DNA of 64,000 nucleotides from Noviherbaspirillum soli. GTDB taxonomy: Bacteria; Pseudomonadota; Gammaproteobacteria; Burkholderiales; Burkholderiaceae_D. Below are positions 1 through 9,590 of this stretch, piece after piece. A program made the position numbers and the translations under genes. The stretch is taken from the NCBI RefSeq assembly GCF_015352955.1, contig NZ_JACYOX010000008.1, forward strand, positions 62,001-126,000, written 5' to 3'. The notes beneath the pieces are model-generated. The model had not been told where the DNA came from. It made no database searches and saw only the letters and a list, made by a program, of their open reading frames with translations. The number at the start of each line of letters is the position of its first letter. The first letter of the stretch is position 1.

Positions 1-149
1 GCCAGCATGCGGCCGCGCAAGCCATGGGTCCTGGCGATGGCGCGGATGCGGGTCTGCCGCAGCTTGACCAGGCCGAATTCGGCAGCCACGAAAAATCCGT
101 TCAGTGCGACCAGGAACAGGGCAAGAATGACCAGCAAAAAGTTGTTCAT
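1..149 (-). CDS. CNNM/HlyC-CorC family membrane protein, N-terminal fragment
   Basis: Only the first 49 codons are present; the gene runs off the left edge. The start is the ATG at 149 on the minus strand. The visible peptide has one hydrophobic helix (about residues 3-24) with the pattern ALNGFFVAAEFGLVKLR near its end, which is typical of the DUF21 transmembrane domain at the start of CNNM/CorC-type proteins (hemolysin-like transporters with later CBS and CorC_HlyC domains). That family is linked to magnesium or cobalt efflux. The fragment cannot show whether the CBS domains are present. The family call rests on the N-terminal motif alone. Confidence 0.7.
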   Translation of the reverse strand, partial: MNNFLLVILALFLVALNGFFVAAEFGLVKLRQTRIRAIARTHGLRGRML

Positions 150-242
150 ACAAAAGTTGTTGTTAGCGAACGGGCATTATCAGCGAGATTGACCACTTGT
201 GCTAACAACACCCATGCAGGCGCCAGCATGCCAGGCGGCTTG

Positions 243-2390
243 TCACAGCGGCAGGCAGATTACCAGGGTCAGGCCGATTCCCGGCGCGCTGACGATATCG
301 AACTTGCCTCCCAGCGCCACGACCCGCTCGCTGATGCCAGCCAGGCCGAAGCTGCCGGCACGGCAACAGTCTTCCGGCTGCGCGCCCCTGCCATTGTCGG
401 TGATGGTCATGTTGACTGCGCGGGCGGTGCTGCCCAGCGTGATCGTGACCTCGCTGGCGTTGGCATGGCGCAGCACATTGGTCAGGGCTTCCTGGACAAT
501 GCGAAACAGCGCGGTCGCCACGCGTTCGTCCAGGTCGGTCGCGCCAGTATTCCAGGCCAGGTGACAATGTATGCCGCTGCGGCGCTGGAACTGCCCGACC
601 TGCCATTCGATCGCCGCATCCAGCCCCAGGTCGAGCACCGGCGGACGCAGGTCATTGATGATGTTGCGCACTGCCCTGATGGTGATATCGATCTGCGAAA
701 GCGCCAGTCCGACACGCTCGCGCAGCCGGGCATGGCTGCCGACACGAAGATGCAGGCTGGTCACATCCAGCCGCAGCGCCAGCAGCGTCTGCCCCAGTTC
801 ATCATGGATTTCCCGGGCAATACGCTTGCGCTCCTGTTCCTTGATCGACTCCCGGTGCGCCGTCAGCTGGCGCAGCGCATGCTCCGAGCGCTTGCGCTGG
901 CTGATATCCCGCCCTGTGCCGCGGTAGCCGGCAAACTGCCTTTCCTCGTCGTACACGGGTTCGCCATTGACACTCAGCCAGACCTGTTGGCCGTGGTTCA
1001 GCGTCAGCAGGTATTCGAAATTCTGAAATGGCTGGTGCGCCTCCACCAGCGCCCGGTGCGCGGCCAGATCTTCCGGATCGGCCGACTGCGCCACATCCCA
1101 GCGCGTGCGGCCGATGACCCTGGCCAGCATGCCTGGCGCTTCCTTGACCTTGCGTCCCGCCAGCAGGCTGAAACGGTAAGCGGTGTCCTGTTCCCAGTAC
1201 CAGTCGGACGAGAGGTCTACCAGGCGCCGGAAACGGTCCTCGCTGCGGCTCAGGGCCAGCGCGATGTCGCGGCGCTCGGCGATATCCCGGTTCAGCATCG
1301 CATTGGCATGCGCCAGGTCCAGCGTGCGCCGGTTCAGTTTTCTCAGGTAGGCTGCGGCCGACAGGGTCGAAGCCAAGCCCAGCAGCAGCACCAGAAGTGA
1401 ACCCGCATGATGTTCGGGAAGGAATTTGCGCGCGGCCCCGGCAGTGAGGCGCCAGGCGCTGCCGGCGATCTCGATATCCTCATGCAGCAACAGAGGCCGG
1501 GCGCCGAACAGCCTGGCCACATGCTCTTCGAGCCAGAAGACATCCGACGCCAGGCCGGCACTGCGGAAAACCTCCTCCGGCATCTGACCCGCAGCCAATG
1601 AATGTACGCTCAGCGTCAATCTTGAATTGCTTGCCCCCCTGGTCGATGCCAGTATCCGCGCAAACAGTTCATCGGCGAGAAACACGGCGGCGTTGTAGCC
1701 GGCCACGCGCATCGGCGCGGCGCCCTCCCCGCTGTCTTTCCCTGCATAGACGGGCAACAGCACCAGGAAGCCTTTCTTCATTCCCTTGTATTGCGGCAGT
1801 CCAAACAGCGCCGTCGCTGCGGGCAGGCCAAGCTGCACAGCCCGTCGCGCCGCCACGCTATGCACCTCCAGGAAGCTCGAATCCATGCCAAACACCACTT
1901 CGTTTCCGGCCAGCGGCTCAATGTATTCGATGACCCGGTATGTCGAGCGGTCGCCGGCACGGACCAGACTGCCATCCGGCGCCAGTTCGGTAATTTCAAA
2001 TCCAGGAAAGCTCAGACGCATGCGCGCTTCGTACGCTGCCCGCTCCTGGGCCGGGACGATGCGTTGAAAACCCAGCGCGACGAGGTAAGGATGTGCCTGC
2101 AGCAAGGGTCGGGTATAGGTTCTGAACTGTTCGGCGCTGACCGTACCCATTGCGGCAAATAGATGATTCACACCATGCAGGGCCGCCATCGCCCCTTCGG
2201 TGCCGATGCGGATTGCGGTGAAGCGACGCTGTGCAAGGTCACGAAAGTGGAGCTCTTCCTGACGCGTTTCCAGCCGGCTCACCAGAAAAAAAAGCGCTCC
2301 GGTGGCGCACAAGCCGGCCACGAACACCGACAGCAGCACCATGCGCGCCGATAGCGGCGGCAAAGCGGACGTGCGACGCGATAGCGGCAT
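243..2390 (-). CDS. CHASE-PAS sensor histidine kinase (NarL/DegS-type kinase domain)
   Basis: A 715-residue membrane sensor kinase. In order: a transmembrane helix (about 18-38); a periplasmic CHASE domain (about 75-240, with the characteristic NEVVFGMD stretch near 163-170); a second helix (about 331-349); a coiled linker; a PAS domain (about 385-500) ending in the usual GTGRDIS PAC motif; a HisKA_3 dimerisation domain with phospho-acceptor His529 in AREIHDELGQ; and a HATPase domain with DNGRG (about 620-714). HisKA_3 kinases normally pair with LuxR-type response regulators. No such partner lies in the window, so it may be beyond the left neighbour or elsewhere. CHASE domains bind small ligands; the ligand here is unknown. 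The gene is separate from eda, 265 bases away on the same strand. Confidence 0.88.
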   Translation of the reverse strand: MPLSRRTSALPPLSARMVLLSVFVAGLCATGALFFLVSRLETRQEELHFRDLAQRRFTAIRIGTEGAMAALHGVNHLFAAMGTVSAEQFRTYTRPLLQAHPYLVALGFQRIVPAQERAAYEARMRLSFPGFEITELAPDGSLVRAGDRSTYRVIEYIEPLAGNEVVFGMDSSFLEVHSVAARRAVQLGLPAATALFGLPQYKGMKKGFLVLLPVYAGKDSGEGAAPMRVAGYNAAVFLADELFARILASTRGASNSRLTLSVHSLAAGQMPEEVFRSAGLASDVFWLEEHVARLFGARPLLLHEDIEIAGSAWRLTAGAARKFLPEHHAGSLLVLLLGLASTLSAAAYLRKLNRRTLDLAHANAMLNRDIAERRDIALALSRSEDRFRRLVDLSSDWYWEQDTAYRFSLLAGRKVKEAPGMLARVIGRTRWDVAQSADPEDLAAHRALVEAHQPFQNFEYLLTLNHGQQVWLSVNGEPVYDEERQFAGYRGTGRDISQRKRSEHALRQLTAHRESIKEQERKRIAREIHDELGQTLLALRLDVTSLHLRVGSHARLRERVGLALSQIDITIRAVRNIINDLRPPVLDLGLDAAIEWQVGQFQRRSGIHCHLAWNTGATDLDERVATALFRIVQEALTNVLRHANASEVTITLGSTARAVNMTITDNGRGAQPEDCCRAGSFGLAGISERVVALGGKFDIVSAPGIGLTLVICLPL

Positions 2391-2592
2391 GGGCCTCCCG
2401 GCTGGCGCAAGGGTGCTTCGTACGGAATCGGGGTAATTGGGTCGCCGAGCAAGCAGACGGCGGGAGCGGCAGGCGCCGGTCGAGGGGGATTCTATTTCAG
2501 CTCGGGGGCCGCCTCAACAGAATTGTCGAGCGGATTGCCGCTTTCATCGGCCCGGCGTGAAACAGGAATTGATTGAGAATCAAAAGGACGAT

Positions 2593-2648
2593 CACCGCCT
2601 TTACGGACAAGGCGGTGAGGCCGGCGTGGCCTGCTGCGGCCACGCCGG
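2593..2648 (-). terminator. Two hairpins just downstream of eda
   Basis: Immediately 3' of eda lies a perfect 11-bp inverted repeat (2621-2631 with 2638-2648, 6-base loop), then a second 9-bp repeat (2593-2601 with 2609-2617, 7-base loop). In the eda direction a weak T-rich stretch follows the second hairpin, so this probably ends edd-eda transcription. The T-tract is poor, so Rho or another factor may contribute. Confidence 0.5.
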
Positions 2649-2655
2649 AAAATGA

Positions 2656-3288
2656 TCAGCCGCGCAGCGCCGAGGCCGCCCGTGCCAGCGCGGTGATGCG
2701 GTCCCAGTCGCCCGCGACCAGCGCCTCCTTGGGCGTGAGCCAGGAGCCGCCAACGCAAGCCACATTGCGGCAGGCCAGGAATTGCGGCGCATTGTCCTGC
2801 GACACGCCGCCGGTAGGGCAGAACATCACGTCGCCCAGCGGTCCGGCCAGCGCATTGAGCATGCCGACGCCGCCCGCCTGCATGGCCGGGAACAGTTTCA
2901 GCTGGCGAAAGCCGGCCTCGCGTGCGGCCATCACCTCGGATGGCGTCATCACGCCGGGCAACAGCGGCAGGCCGCTGGCCCTGGCGGCTTCGATCAGCGC
3001 CGGCGTCAGGCCGGGCGACACGCCAAATACGGCGCCTGCGTCGCGCGCCGCCGCGAATTCACGCGGCTGGGTCAGGGTGCCGACGCCGACGATGGCGTCG
3101 GGCACCTGTTCGGCCATCGCCCTGATGGCTGGCAGGCCATGGGCGGTGCGCAGGGTCACTTCCAGCACCCGGATGCCGCCCGCCACCAGCGCGCGCGCCA
3201 GCGGCACCGCATGGTTGATGTCGTCGATGGCGATGACGGGAATCACCGCCGAGGTGCGCATGATGTCAAGCACGGACAGGTTGGCCAT
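2656..3288 (-). CDS. eda: KDPG/KHG aldolase (2-dehydro-3-deoxyphosphogluconate aldolase)
   Basis: This 210-residue class I aldolase splits 2-keto-3-deoxy-6-phosphogluconate into pyruvate and glyceraldehyde 3-phosphate, the last step of the Entner-Doudoroff pathway. Glu43 in VLEVTLRT and the Schiff-base Lys131 in QLKLFPA match the catalytic residues of the family (Glu45 and Lys133 in E. coli Eda). The length is normal. Its ATG shares one base with the TAA stop of edd (TAATG), so the two are translationally coupled in one operon. Regulation is probably shared with edd through the HexR-like box upstream of edd. Confidence 0.95.
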   Translation of the reverse strand: MANLSVLDIMRTSAVIPVIAIDDINHAVPLARALVAGGIRVLEVTLRTAHGLPAIRAMAEQVPDAIVGVGTLTQPREFAAARDAGAVFGVSPGLTPALIEAARASGLPLLPGVMTPSEVMAAREAGFRQLKLFPAMQAGGVGMLNALAGPLGDVMFCPTGGVSQDNAPQFLACRNVACVGGSWLTPKEALVAGDWDRITALARAASALRG

Positions 3289-5237
3289 TAGCCGATCTCC
3301 TTCTGGGTTGTCGCGTCGCCGCTGCCGGAGCGGACCAGCGTGTCTTCATCGCTGAATTCCTTGGATTCCTTCTCGCCGCCCGGCTGGTTGATTTCCGGGT
3401 CCACCCGCTTGATCAGCGGCGGCAGGCCGAAGGTGGCGGCGCCTTCCTCGGCGGTGGTGACGGCGTTGCGGAACATCGCAAACAGTTCGCGGCCATGGCC
3501 GACCTCGTTCGAGGCCAGGTCGGCCGACTCGCGTATGCGCGCATTCCACTCGTCCTCCGGCACCAGCGCCTGCAGCACGCCCTGCTCCGCATCGAGCAGG
3601 ATCATGTCGCCGGTGCGCACCTTGCCCAGCGGACCGCCGGCCAGCACTTCCGGCGACACGTGGATCGCGGCCGGCACCTTGCCCGATGCGCCCGACATGC
3701 GGCCATCGGTGACCAGCGCCACATGGCGGCCGGCGTCCTGCAGCACGCCCAGCGCCGGCGTCAGGGAATGCAGTTCCGGCATGCCGTTGGCGCGCGGGCC
3801 CTGGAAACGCACCACGGCGACGAAGTCACGATCGAGCTTGCCATCGTTGAAGTCATGCAGGAAAGCTTCCTGCGAATCGAACACGATGGCCGGCGCCTTC
3901 ACCACCCGGTACTGCGGCTTGACGGCAGACACCTTGATCACCGAGCGGCCCAGGTTGCCCGACATCAGGCGCAGGCCGCCATCGGCCGAAAACGGCGCGC
4001 TGGCCGGCCGCACCACATTCTCGTCGCCGCTCTGCGCCGGCGCCTCGCGCCAGGTCAGCTTGCCGTCGATCAGGAGCGGCTCGGCCGCATGCTTGCGCAG
4101 GCCCTGGCCGAGAATGGTCTTCACGTCCTCATGCAGCAGGCCGGCGTCCAGCAGTTCGCGGATCACGAAGCCGGTGCCGCCAGCGGCATGGAAATGGTTC
4201 ACATCGGCTTCGCCATTGGGATAGATGCGAGCCAGCAGCGGCACCACGCCCGACAGCTCGCTGAAGTCGTTCCAGTCGATCACGATGCCGGCCGCGCGGG
4301 CGATCGCCACCAGATGCATGGTGTGATTGGTCGAGCCGCCGGTGGTCAGCAGCGCGACGATGGCATTGACGATGGCCTTCTCGTCGACCACATGGCCGAC
4401 CGGCAGATATTCGCCGGACTGGTCGGTGATCTGCACCGCCCGCTGGGCCGCGGCCGCGGTCAGCGCATCGCGCAGCGGCGTGCCGGGCGTGATGAAGGCC
4501 GCGCCCGGCAGATGCAGGCCCATCACTTCCATCAGCATCTGGTTGCTGTTGGCGGTGCCGTAGAAGGTGCAGGTGCCGGCCGAATGGTAGGAGCGCGATT
4601 CGGCTTCCAGCAGTTCATCGCGTGACAGCTTGCCCTGGGCGTACAGCTGGCGGATGCGCGCCTTTTCCGAATTGGCCATGCCGGTGGTCATCGGTCCGCC
4701 GGGGATGAACACCGCCGGCAGATGGGAATAATGCAGCGCGCCGATCAAGAGGCCCGGCACGATCTTGTCGCAGATGCCGAGATAGACGGCGGCGTCGAAC
4801 ATGTTGTGCGACAGCGCGACTGCGGTCGCCATGGCGATGGTGTCGCGGGAAAACAGCGACAGCTCCATGCCCGGCTGGCCCTGGGTGACGCCGTCGCACA
4901 TGGCGGGCGTGCCCCCGGCGAACTGGGCCACGCCGCCGACCTGGCGCACGGCTTCCTTGATTTTGGCCGGGAAATGCTCGAAGGGCTGGTGCGCCGACAG
5001 CATGTCGTTGTAAGAGGATACGATGGCCACCGACGGCTTTTTCTGCTCCTTCAGCACCAGCTTGTCATTGGCCGGGAAGGCAGCGAAGCCGTGGGCGAGA
5101 TTGGTACAGCCGAGGGCGCCGCGCTGCACGCCCTGGCGCCGTGCCAGCTCCAGCCGGGTCAGGTAGGCGCTGCGGTACGGCCGGCTGCGCTCGATGATGC
5201 GTTCGGTGACGGACGCGACGACAGGATTGAGCGTCAT
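3288..5237 (-). CDS. edd: 6-phosphogluconate dehydratase with extended C-terminus
   Basis: A [4Fe-4S] dehydratase of the IlvD/Edd family that makes 2-keto-3-deoxy-6-phosphogluconate from 6-phosphogluconate. Cysteines that suit the cluster are in [10 protein letters not shown] (Cys114), [10 protein letters not shown] (Cys156) and [15 protein letters not shown] (near 223). The protein is 649 residues, roughly 40 longer than the usual 603-610. The excess is a charged, low-complexity tail rich in Glu, Lys, Ser and Asp after the last conserved segment. The start has a good GAGGA ribosome site 6 bases away. It forms an operon with eda and is transcribed away from pgi; a HexR-like box lies 26 bases upstream of the start codon. 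Confidence 0.94.
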   Translation of the reverse strand: MTLNPVVASVTERIIERSRPYRSAYLTRLELARRQGVQRGALGCTNLAHGFAAFPANDKLVLKEQKKPSVAIVSSYNDMLSAHQPFEHFPAKIKEAVRQVGGVAQFAGGTPAMCDGVTQGQPGMELSLFSRDTIAMATAVALSHNMFDAAVYLGICDKIVPGLLIGALHYSHLPAVFIPGGPMTTGMANSEKARIRQLYAQGKLSRDELLEAESRSYHSAGTCTFYGTANSNQMLMEVMGLHLPGAAFITPGTPLRDALTAAAAQRAVQITDQSGEYLPVGHVVDEKAIVNAIVALLTTGGSTNHTMHLVAIARAAGIVIDWNDFSELSGVVPLLARIYPNGEADVNHFHAAGGTGFVIRELLDAGLLHEDVKTILGQGLRKHAAEPLLIDGKLTWREAPAQSGDENVVRPASAPFSADGGLRLMSGNLGRSVIKVSAVKPQYRVVKAPAIVFDSQEAFLHDFNDGKLDRDFVAVVRFQGPRANGMPELHSLTPALGVLQDAGRHVALVTDGRMSGASGKVPAAIHVSPEVLAGGPLGKVRTGDMILLDAEQGVLQALVPEDEWNARIRESADLASNEVGHGRELFAMFRNAVTTAEEGAATFGLPPLIKRVDPEINQPGGEKESKEFSDEDTLVRSGSGDATTQKEIG

Positions 5238-5262
5238 GAAGGTTCCTCGCTAAAAATAATCG

Positions 5263-5277
5263 TGAAATTATACTACA
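5263..5277. promoter_or_regulatory. HexR-like operator in front of edd
   Basis: On the minus strand the 15 bases read TGTAGTATAATTTCA, matching 11 of 15 positions of the HexR box TGTAATTAAATTACA known from Pseudomonas and Shewanella. It is 26 bases upstream of the edd ATG, where it could block or overlap the promoter. A hexR gene sits in the divergent operon. The match is by eye, not a scored motif. Confidence 0.5.
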
Positions 5278-5422
5278 AAATAGGGTCTCGGAATTTCCCC
5301 TGCAAGCCCGCTCTGCGCTTGATCTGGCGCAATGAAAAGAGTGGCTTTTCCTGCTTGCGCTCACAAGACTCATAGCGTAAGGTATGCTCTTCTTCGAACC
5401 CTGCGTAGCCAGTGCAATAACA

Positions 5423-5438
5423 TGTAGTGAAATTACTT
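5423..5438. promoter_or_regulatory. HexR-like operator in front of pgi-zwf-hexR
   Basis: TGTAGTGAAATTACTT matches 12-13 of the 15 positions of the HexR box TGTAATTAAATTACA and lies about 45 bases upstream of the pgi start. With the box at 5263-5277 it gives each arm of the divergent edd / pgi promoters one site. This would place hexR under its own control. Confidence 0.58.
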
Positions 5439-5483
5439 AAAGTTCCTATATACTTGACTGAATTTCATCTTTCATCCGTTCCC

Positions 5484-7151
5484 ATGTCCGCTAACGACCT
5501 GCGCTCCTCACCTGCCTGGACCGCCTTGCAGCGCCATTTCCCCGACACCCGCGACTGGCGGCTGCGCGACCTGTTTGATGCCGACAGCCACCGTTTCCAG
5601 TCCTTTTCGGAACAGGCGGCCGGCGTCTTTCTCGACTATTCCAAGAACCTGGTGTCGCGCGACACCATGGACCTGCTGTGTGCCCTGGCGCGGGAGCGCG
5701 GCGTCGAGGCGCGGCGGGAAGCGATGTTCAACGGCGAGAAGATCAACCATACCGAGCAGCGCGCCGTGCTGCACACCCTCCTGCGCGCGCCCCGTGGCGA
5801 ACCGCTGGTCATCGATGGACAGGACCTGGCCGCCGAGGTTCACCAGGTACTGGATCGGCTTGGACATTTCGCCGAGCGGGTGCGTTCCGGCGCCTGGACC
5901 GGCTACACCGGCCAGCCGATCACCGATGTCGTCAATATCGGCATCGGCGGCTCCTATCTCGGCCCGAAAATGGCGTGCCAGGCGCTGCGCAGCGTCAGCC
6001 ACCCGCGCATTGCGATGCATTTCGTCTCGAATGTCGACGGCCACGACCTCGATGCGCTGCTGGCGCGGGTCAAGCCCGAGACCACGCTGTTCATCGTCGC
6101 CTCCAAGACCTTCACCACCCAGGAAACCATGATGAATGCGCAGTCGGCGCGCGCCTGGTTCCTGATGCACGGCGAGGAAAAACACCTGGCGCAGCATTTC
6201 GTCGCGGTGTCCACGAACACCAAGGCGGTGACCGAATTCGGCATCGATCCGGCCAACATGTTCGGCTTCTGGGACTGGGTCGGCGGCCGCTACTCGGTCT
6301 GGTCCGCGATCGGCCTGCCGCTGGCCATCGCCATCGGCGCCGATGGCTTCCGCGAATTCCTGTCCGGCGCCCACGGCATGGACCAGCATTTCCGCAGCGC
6401 CCCGCTGGAGCGCAACCTGCCGGCCATACTGGCGCTGGTGGGCATCTGGAACCGCAATTTCCTCGGCAGCACCTCGATCTCGATCGCGCCCTATCACCAG
6501 GACCTGGCCAGCTTCCCCGGCTACCTGGAGCAGCTGGAAATGGAAAGCAACGGCAAGGGCGTGGACCTGGACGGCGCGCCGGTCGCGGCCGCCACCTGCC
6601 CGGTGATCTGGGGCGACACCGGCACCAACGGCCAGCATGCCTACTTCCAGATGCTGCACCAGGGCACCGATCCGGTGCCGGTCGACTTCATCGCGGCGCT
6701 GCAGCCCTCGCATGCGCTGCCCGGCCACCAGGAAGCGCTGCTGGCCAATTGCTTCGCCCAGAGCGAGGCGCTGATGCGCGGCAAGACCGCCGATGAAGTG
6801 CGTGCCGAACTGCAGGCGCAGGGCATGGCCGGGGAACGTATCGAAGCGCTGGTGGCGCATCGCACCTTCCCCGGCAACCGACCCAGCAATACCTTGCTGC
6901 TGGATGCGCTGACGCCGGCCAGCCTGGGCGCGCTGATCGCGCTGTACGAGCACAAGGTATTCGTGCAGGGCGTGATCTGGGGCGTCAACAGCTTCGACCA
7001 GTGGGGCGTGGAACTGGGCAAGGTGCTGGCCAAGGCGATCCAGCATGAACTGAGCGGCGCCACCAACGTCGGGGCGCACGACGCCTCCACCAACGGCCTG
7101 ATCGCACGCGCCCGCCAGGCGCTGCTGGCCCAACCTTCTACGGATGCATAG
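5484..7151 (+). CDS. pgi: Glucose-6-phosphate isomerase
   Basis: Interconverts glucose 6-phosphate and fructose 6-phosphate. The 555-residue length from the ATG at 5484 fits the family (549 in E. coli). An in-frame ATG at 5427 would add 19 residues but overlaps the HexR-like box, so it was not chosen. Clear family signatures include [12 protein letters not shown], the SKTFTTQET phosphate-binding loop, [12 protein letters not shown], and the C-terminal [14 protein letters not shown] with the catalytic Lys. The ribosome binding site is weak. It is the first gene of pgi-zwf-hexR; the stop is 3 bases before zwf. Confidence 0.96.
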   Translation: MSANDLRSSPAWTALQRHFPDTRDWRLRDLFDADSHRFQSFSEQAAGVFLDYSKNLVSRDTMDLLCALARERGVEARREAMFNGEKINHTEQRAVLHTLLRAPRGEPLVIDGQDLAAEVHQVLDRLGHFAERVRSGAWTGYTGQPITDVVNIGIGGSYLGPKMACQALRSVSHPRIAMHFVSNVDGHDLDALLARVKPETTLFIVASKTFTTQETMMNAQSARAWFLMHGEEKHLAQHFVAVSTNTKAVTEFGIDPANMFGFWDWVGGRYSVWSAIGLPLAIAIGADGFREFLSGAHGMDQHFRSAPLERNLPAILALVGIWNRNFLGSTSISIAPYHQDLASFPGYLEQLEMESNGKGVDLDGAPVAAATCPVIWGDTGTNGQHAYFQMLHQGTDPVPVDFIAALQPSHALPGHQEALLANCFAQSEALMRGKTADEVRAELQAQGMAGERIEALVAHRTFPGNRPSNTLLLDALTPASLGALIALYEHKVFVQGVIWGVNSFDQWGVELGKVLAKAIQHELSGATNVGAHDASTNGLIARARQALLAQPSTDA

Positions 7152-7154
7152 TCC

Positions 7155-8627
7155 ATGGCAATGAGCGATTTCGATTTTGTCCTGTTCGGCGGCGGCGGCG
7201 ACCTCGCCATGCGCAAGCTGATCCCTGCCCTGTACGCCTTGAGCCGCGGCAAGGGCTTTCCGCCGTCGGGCCGCGTGATCGCGGTCGGCCGCCACGAATG
7301 GCGCCGCGAGCAATACATCGAGGAGATCACGCGCCAGGCCAAGCCCCATATCGAAAAGGAGCGGCTGGACGAAGCCGCCTGGAAAGCCTTCTGCGAGCGG
7401 GTCGATTACGTCTCGCTCGACGCCACAGACGCCGGCACCTACGCCCCGCTGAAGGAGGCGCTGCGCGACGACGAGAAGCTGACCCGCGTCTATTACCTGG
7501 CCACCCCGCCCAGCCTGTTCGCCGCCATCTGCGGCAACCTGGCCGACGCCGGCCTGGCCACCCCGAATGCCCGCGTGGTGCTGGAAAAGCCGCTCGGCCG
7601 CGACCTGGAGAGCGCGCGCCAGATCAATGCCGATGTCGGCCGCGTGTTCGCCGAATCGCAGATCTTCCGCATCGACCATTACCTCGGCAAGGAAGCGGTG
7701 CAGAACCTGCTGGCGCTGCGCTTCGGCAATATCCTGTTCGAGCCGCTGTGGCGGCGCGAATGGATTTCCGACGTGCAGATCACCATCGCGGAGGAACTCG
7801 GCGTGGGCAACCGCATGGGCTATTACGAAACCTCGGGCGCGCTGCGCGACATGCTGCAGAACCATCTGCTGCAGCTGCTGTGCATCGTCGCGATGGAGCC
7901 GCCGGTCGACAGCACGCCCGACGCGGTGCGCGATGAAAAACTGAAGGTGCTGCGGGCGCTGCGCCGCTTCACGCCCAACACCCTGGTGCAGAACGTGGTG
8001 CGCGGCCAGTACAAGAGCGGCCATGTGCAGGGCGAGGCAGTGCCTGGCTACCGCAAGGAGCAGGACGCCAATCCCGGCTCCCGCACCGAGACCTTCGTCG
8101 CGGTCAAGGCCGAGATCGACACCTGGCGCTGGTCCGGCGTGCCCTTCTACCTGCGCACCGGCAAGCGCATGGCCGACTCGCTGGCCGAAATCGTGGTGCG
8201 CTTCAAATCGATCCCGCATTCCATCTTCAACCAGCCCATCAGCAGCTTCCAGCCGAACTCGCTGGTGATCCGGCTCCAGCCCGACGAAGGCCTGAGCCTG
8301 AACCTGATGGCCAAGACGCCAGGCGACGGCATGCGCCTGAAGCTGGTCGACCTGGAACTGGACTTCCGCGAAACCTTCAAGAAGCCGCGCATGGAAGCCT
8401 ACGAGCGGCTGCTGATGGACGTGCTGCGCGGCCAGCTCACGCTGTTCATGCGCAGCGACGAACTGGAAGCGGCCTGGGAATGGGTCGAGCCCATCCTGCA
8501 TTTCTGGGACCAGGAGGACAACGACCCGGTGTTCTACAGCGCCGGCTCCTGGGGGCCGGGCGCGGCCAGCGCGCTGATTGGCCGCGACGGCCTGCAGTGG
8601 CGCGAAGAAGCGCTGCCGGAGGACTGA
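7155..8627 (+). CDS. zwf: Glucose-6-phosphate 1-dehydrogenase
   Basis: Oxidises glucose 6-phosphate to 6-phosphogluconolactone with NAD(P)+, feeding the Entner-Doudoroff enzymes encoded on the opposite strand. The 490 residues have the N-terminal nucleotide-binding loop FGGGGDLAMRKL, the substrate motif RIDHYLGKEAVQN with its catalytic His, and the conserved VPFYLRTGKRM. A second Met two codons in is an alternative start. No pgl (lactonase) gene is in the cluster, so the lactone must be hydrolysed by an enzyme encoded elsewhere or spontaneously. It lies 3 bases after pgi and 6 before hexR. Confidence 0.96.
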   Translation: MAMSDFDFVLFGGGGDLAMRKLIPALYALSRGKGFPPSGRVIAVGRHEWRREQYIEEITRQAKPHIEKERLDEAAWKAFCERVDYVSLDATDAGTYAPLKEALRDDEKLTRVYYLATPPSLFAAICGNLADAGLATPNARVVLEKPLGRDLESARQINADVGRVFAESQIFRIDHYLGKEAVQNLLALRFGNILFEPLWRREWISDVQITIAEELGVGNRMGYYETSGALRDMLQNHLLQLLCIVAMEPPVDSTPDAVRDEKLKVLRALRRFTPNTLVQNVVRGQYKSGHVQGEAVPGYRKEQDANPGSRTETFVAVKAEIDTWRWSGVPFYLRTGKRMADSLAEIVVRFKSIPHSIFNQPISSFQPNSLVIRLQPDEGLSLNLMAKTPGDGMRLKLVDLELDFRETFKKPRMEAYERLLMDVLRGQLTLFMRSDELEAAWEWVEPILHFWDQEDNDPVFYSAGSWGPGAASALIGRDGLQWREEALPED

Positions 8628-8633
8628 GCGGCC

Positions 8634-9503
8634 ATGCTGCTGGATGCCATCCGCAACCAGATGGATGCGTTGTCGAAGTCCGAGCGCAAGGTGGCGATGG
8701 CGGTGCTGGACAATCCGCAGCTGACCATCTCGGAAAACATCACCGCGCTGGCGCGCACCGCACAGGTGTCGGAGCCGACCGTGGTGCGCTTTTGCCGCGC
8801 GGTCGGCTGCGATGGCTGGCATGAATTCAAGCTCAAGCTGGCCCAGGGCCTGGCGCTGGCGCCCAGCGGCCGCGACGAGACGCCGCTGCAGGACGACCTG
8901 GCCGAAGACCTTGTCAGCAAGATCTGCGGCCGCTCGGTCAATACCCTGCTCGACCTGCGCAACACGCTGGACCCGCAGGCGGTGCAGCGCGCGCTCGACA
9001 TCCTGGCGGCGGCGGCCAAGATCGAGTTCTACGGCCAGGGCAGCTCCGGCCTGGTGGCGGCCGACGCCCAGCACAAGTTCTTCCGTTCCGGCGTGCCCAC
9101 GGTCGCCTATTCCGATCCGCATATCCATGCGATCTCGGCCGCGCTGCTGGAGGCCGGCGACGCGGTGGTGGCGATCTCGCAGCGCGGCGGCAGCACCGCG
9201 CTCCTGCACAGCGTGCAGCTGGCGCGCCGCGCCGGGGCCGACGTGATCGTGATCGCGCCGTCCGGCACGCCGCTGGCGGCGCTGGCCACCGTGCTGCTGC
9301 CGGTCGACCTGCCGGTCGACACCGACCCCTACCGCCCCATCACGGCGCGCCTGGCGCACCTGGTGGTGATCGACATCCTGGCCGTGGGCCTGGCGCTGCG
9401 GCGCGGGCCGGATTTCCGGCGCCGGATGGAGGCGGCGCAAAAGGCGCTGCAGCGCATCGACATACAGTTCGACTCCTACACGGAGGCGCCGGAGCCGCCC
9501 TAG
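8634..9503 (+). CDS. hexR: HexR, RpiR-family repressor of sugar metabolism
   Basis: A 289-residue RpiR-family regulator: an N-terminal HTH_6 domain (about 1-77, with the recognition region around VSEPTVVRFCRAVGCDGW) and a C-terminal SIS sugar-isomerase domain (about 125-255, with GQGSSGLVAADA and SQRGGSTALLH) that binds phosphosugars. In Pseudomonas HexR the inducer is 2-keto-3-deoxy-6-phosphogluconate. Position inside pgi-zwf and HexR-like boxes in the edd/pgi intergenic region support the name. It starts 6 bases after zwf. Confidence 0.9.
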   Translation: MLLDAIRNQMDALSKSERKVAMAVLDNPQLTISENITALARTAQVSEPTVVRFCRAVGCDGWHEFKLKLAQGLALAPSGRDETPLQDDLAEDLVSKICGRSVNTLLDLRNTLDPQAVQRALDILAAAAKIEFYGQGSSGLVAADAQHKFFRSGVPTVAYSDPHIHAISAALLEAGDAVVAISQRGGSTALLHSVQLARRAGADVIVIAPSGTPLAALATVLLPVDLPVDTDPYRPITARLAHLVVIDILAVGLALRRGPDFRRRMEAAQKALQRIDIQFDSYTEAPEPP

Positions 9504-9590
9504 CCGCCGTGACGTCCATAGCCGCCGGTGCGGCCGGCGATTACACTATGCCCGCCGACCACCGATTACCTTCTCACCGCGAACCCAACC

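Noticed and set aside
5508-9440. A 1310-codon open frame on the minus strand opposite pgi, zwf and hexR
   Set aside because: It is the antisense of three clear genes, rich in His, Gln, Arg and Ala as expected for shadow frames in high-GC DNA, with no domain.
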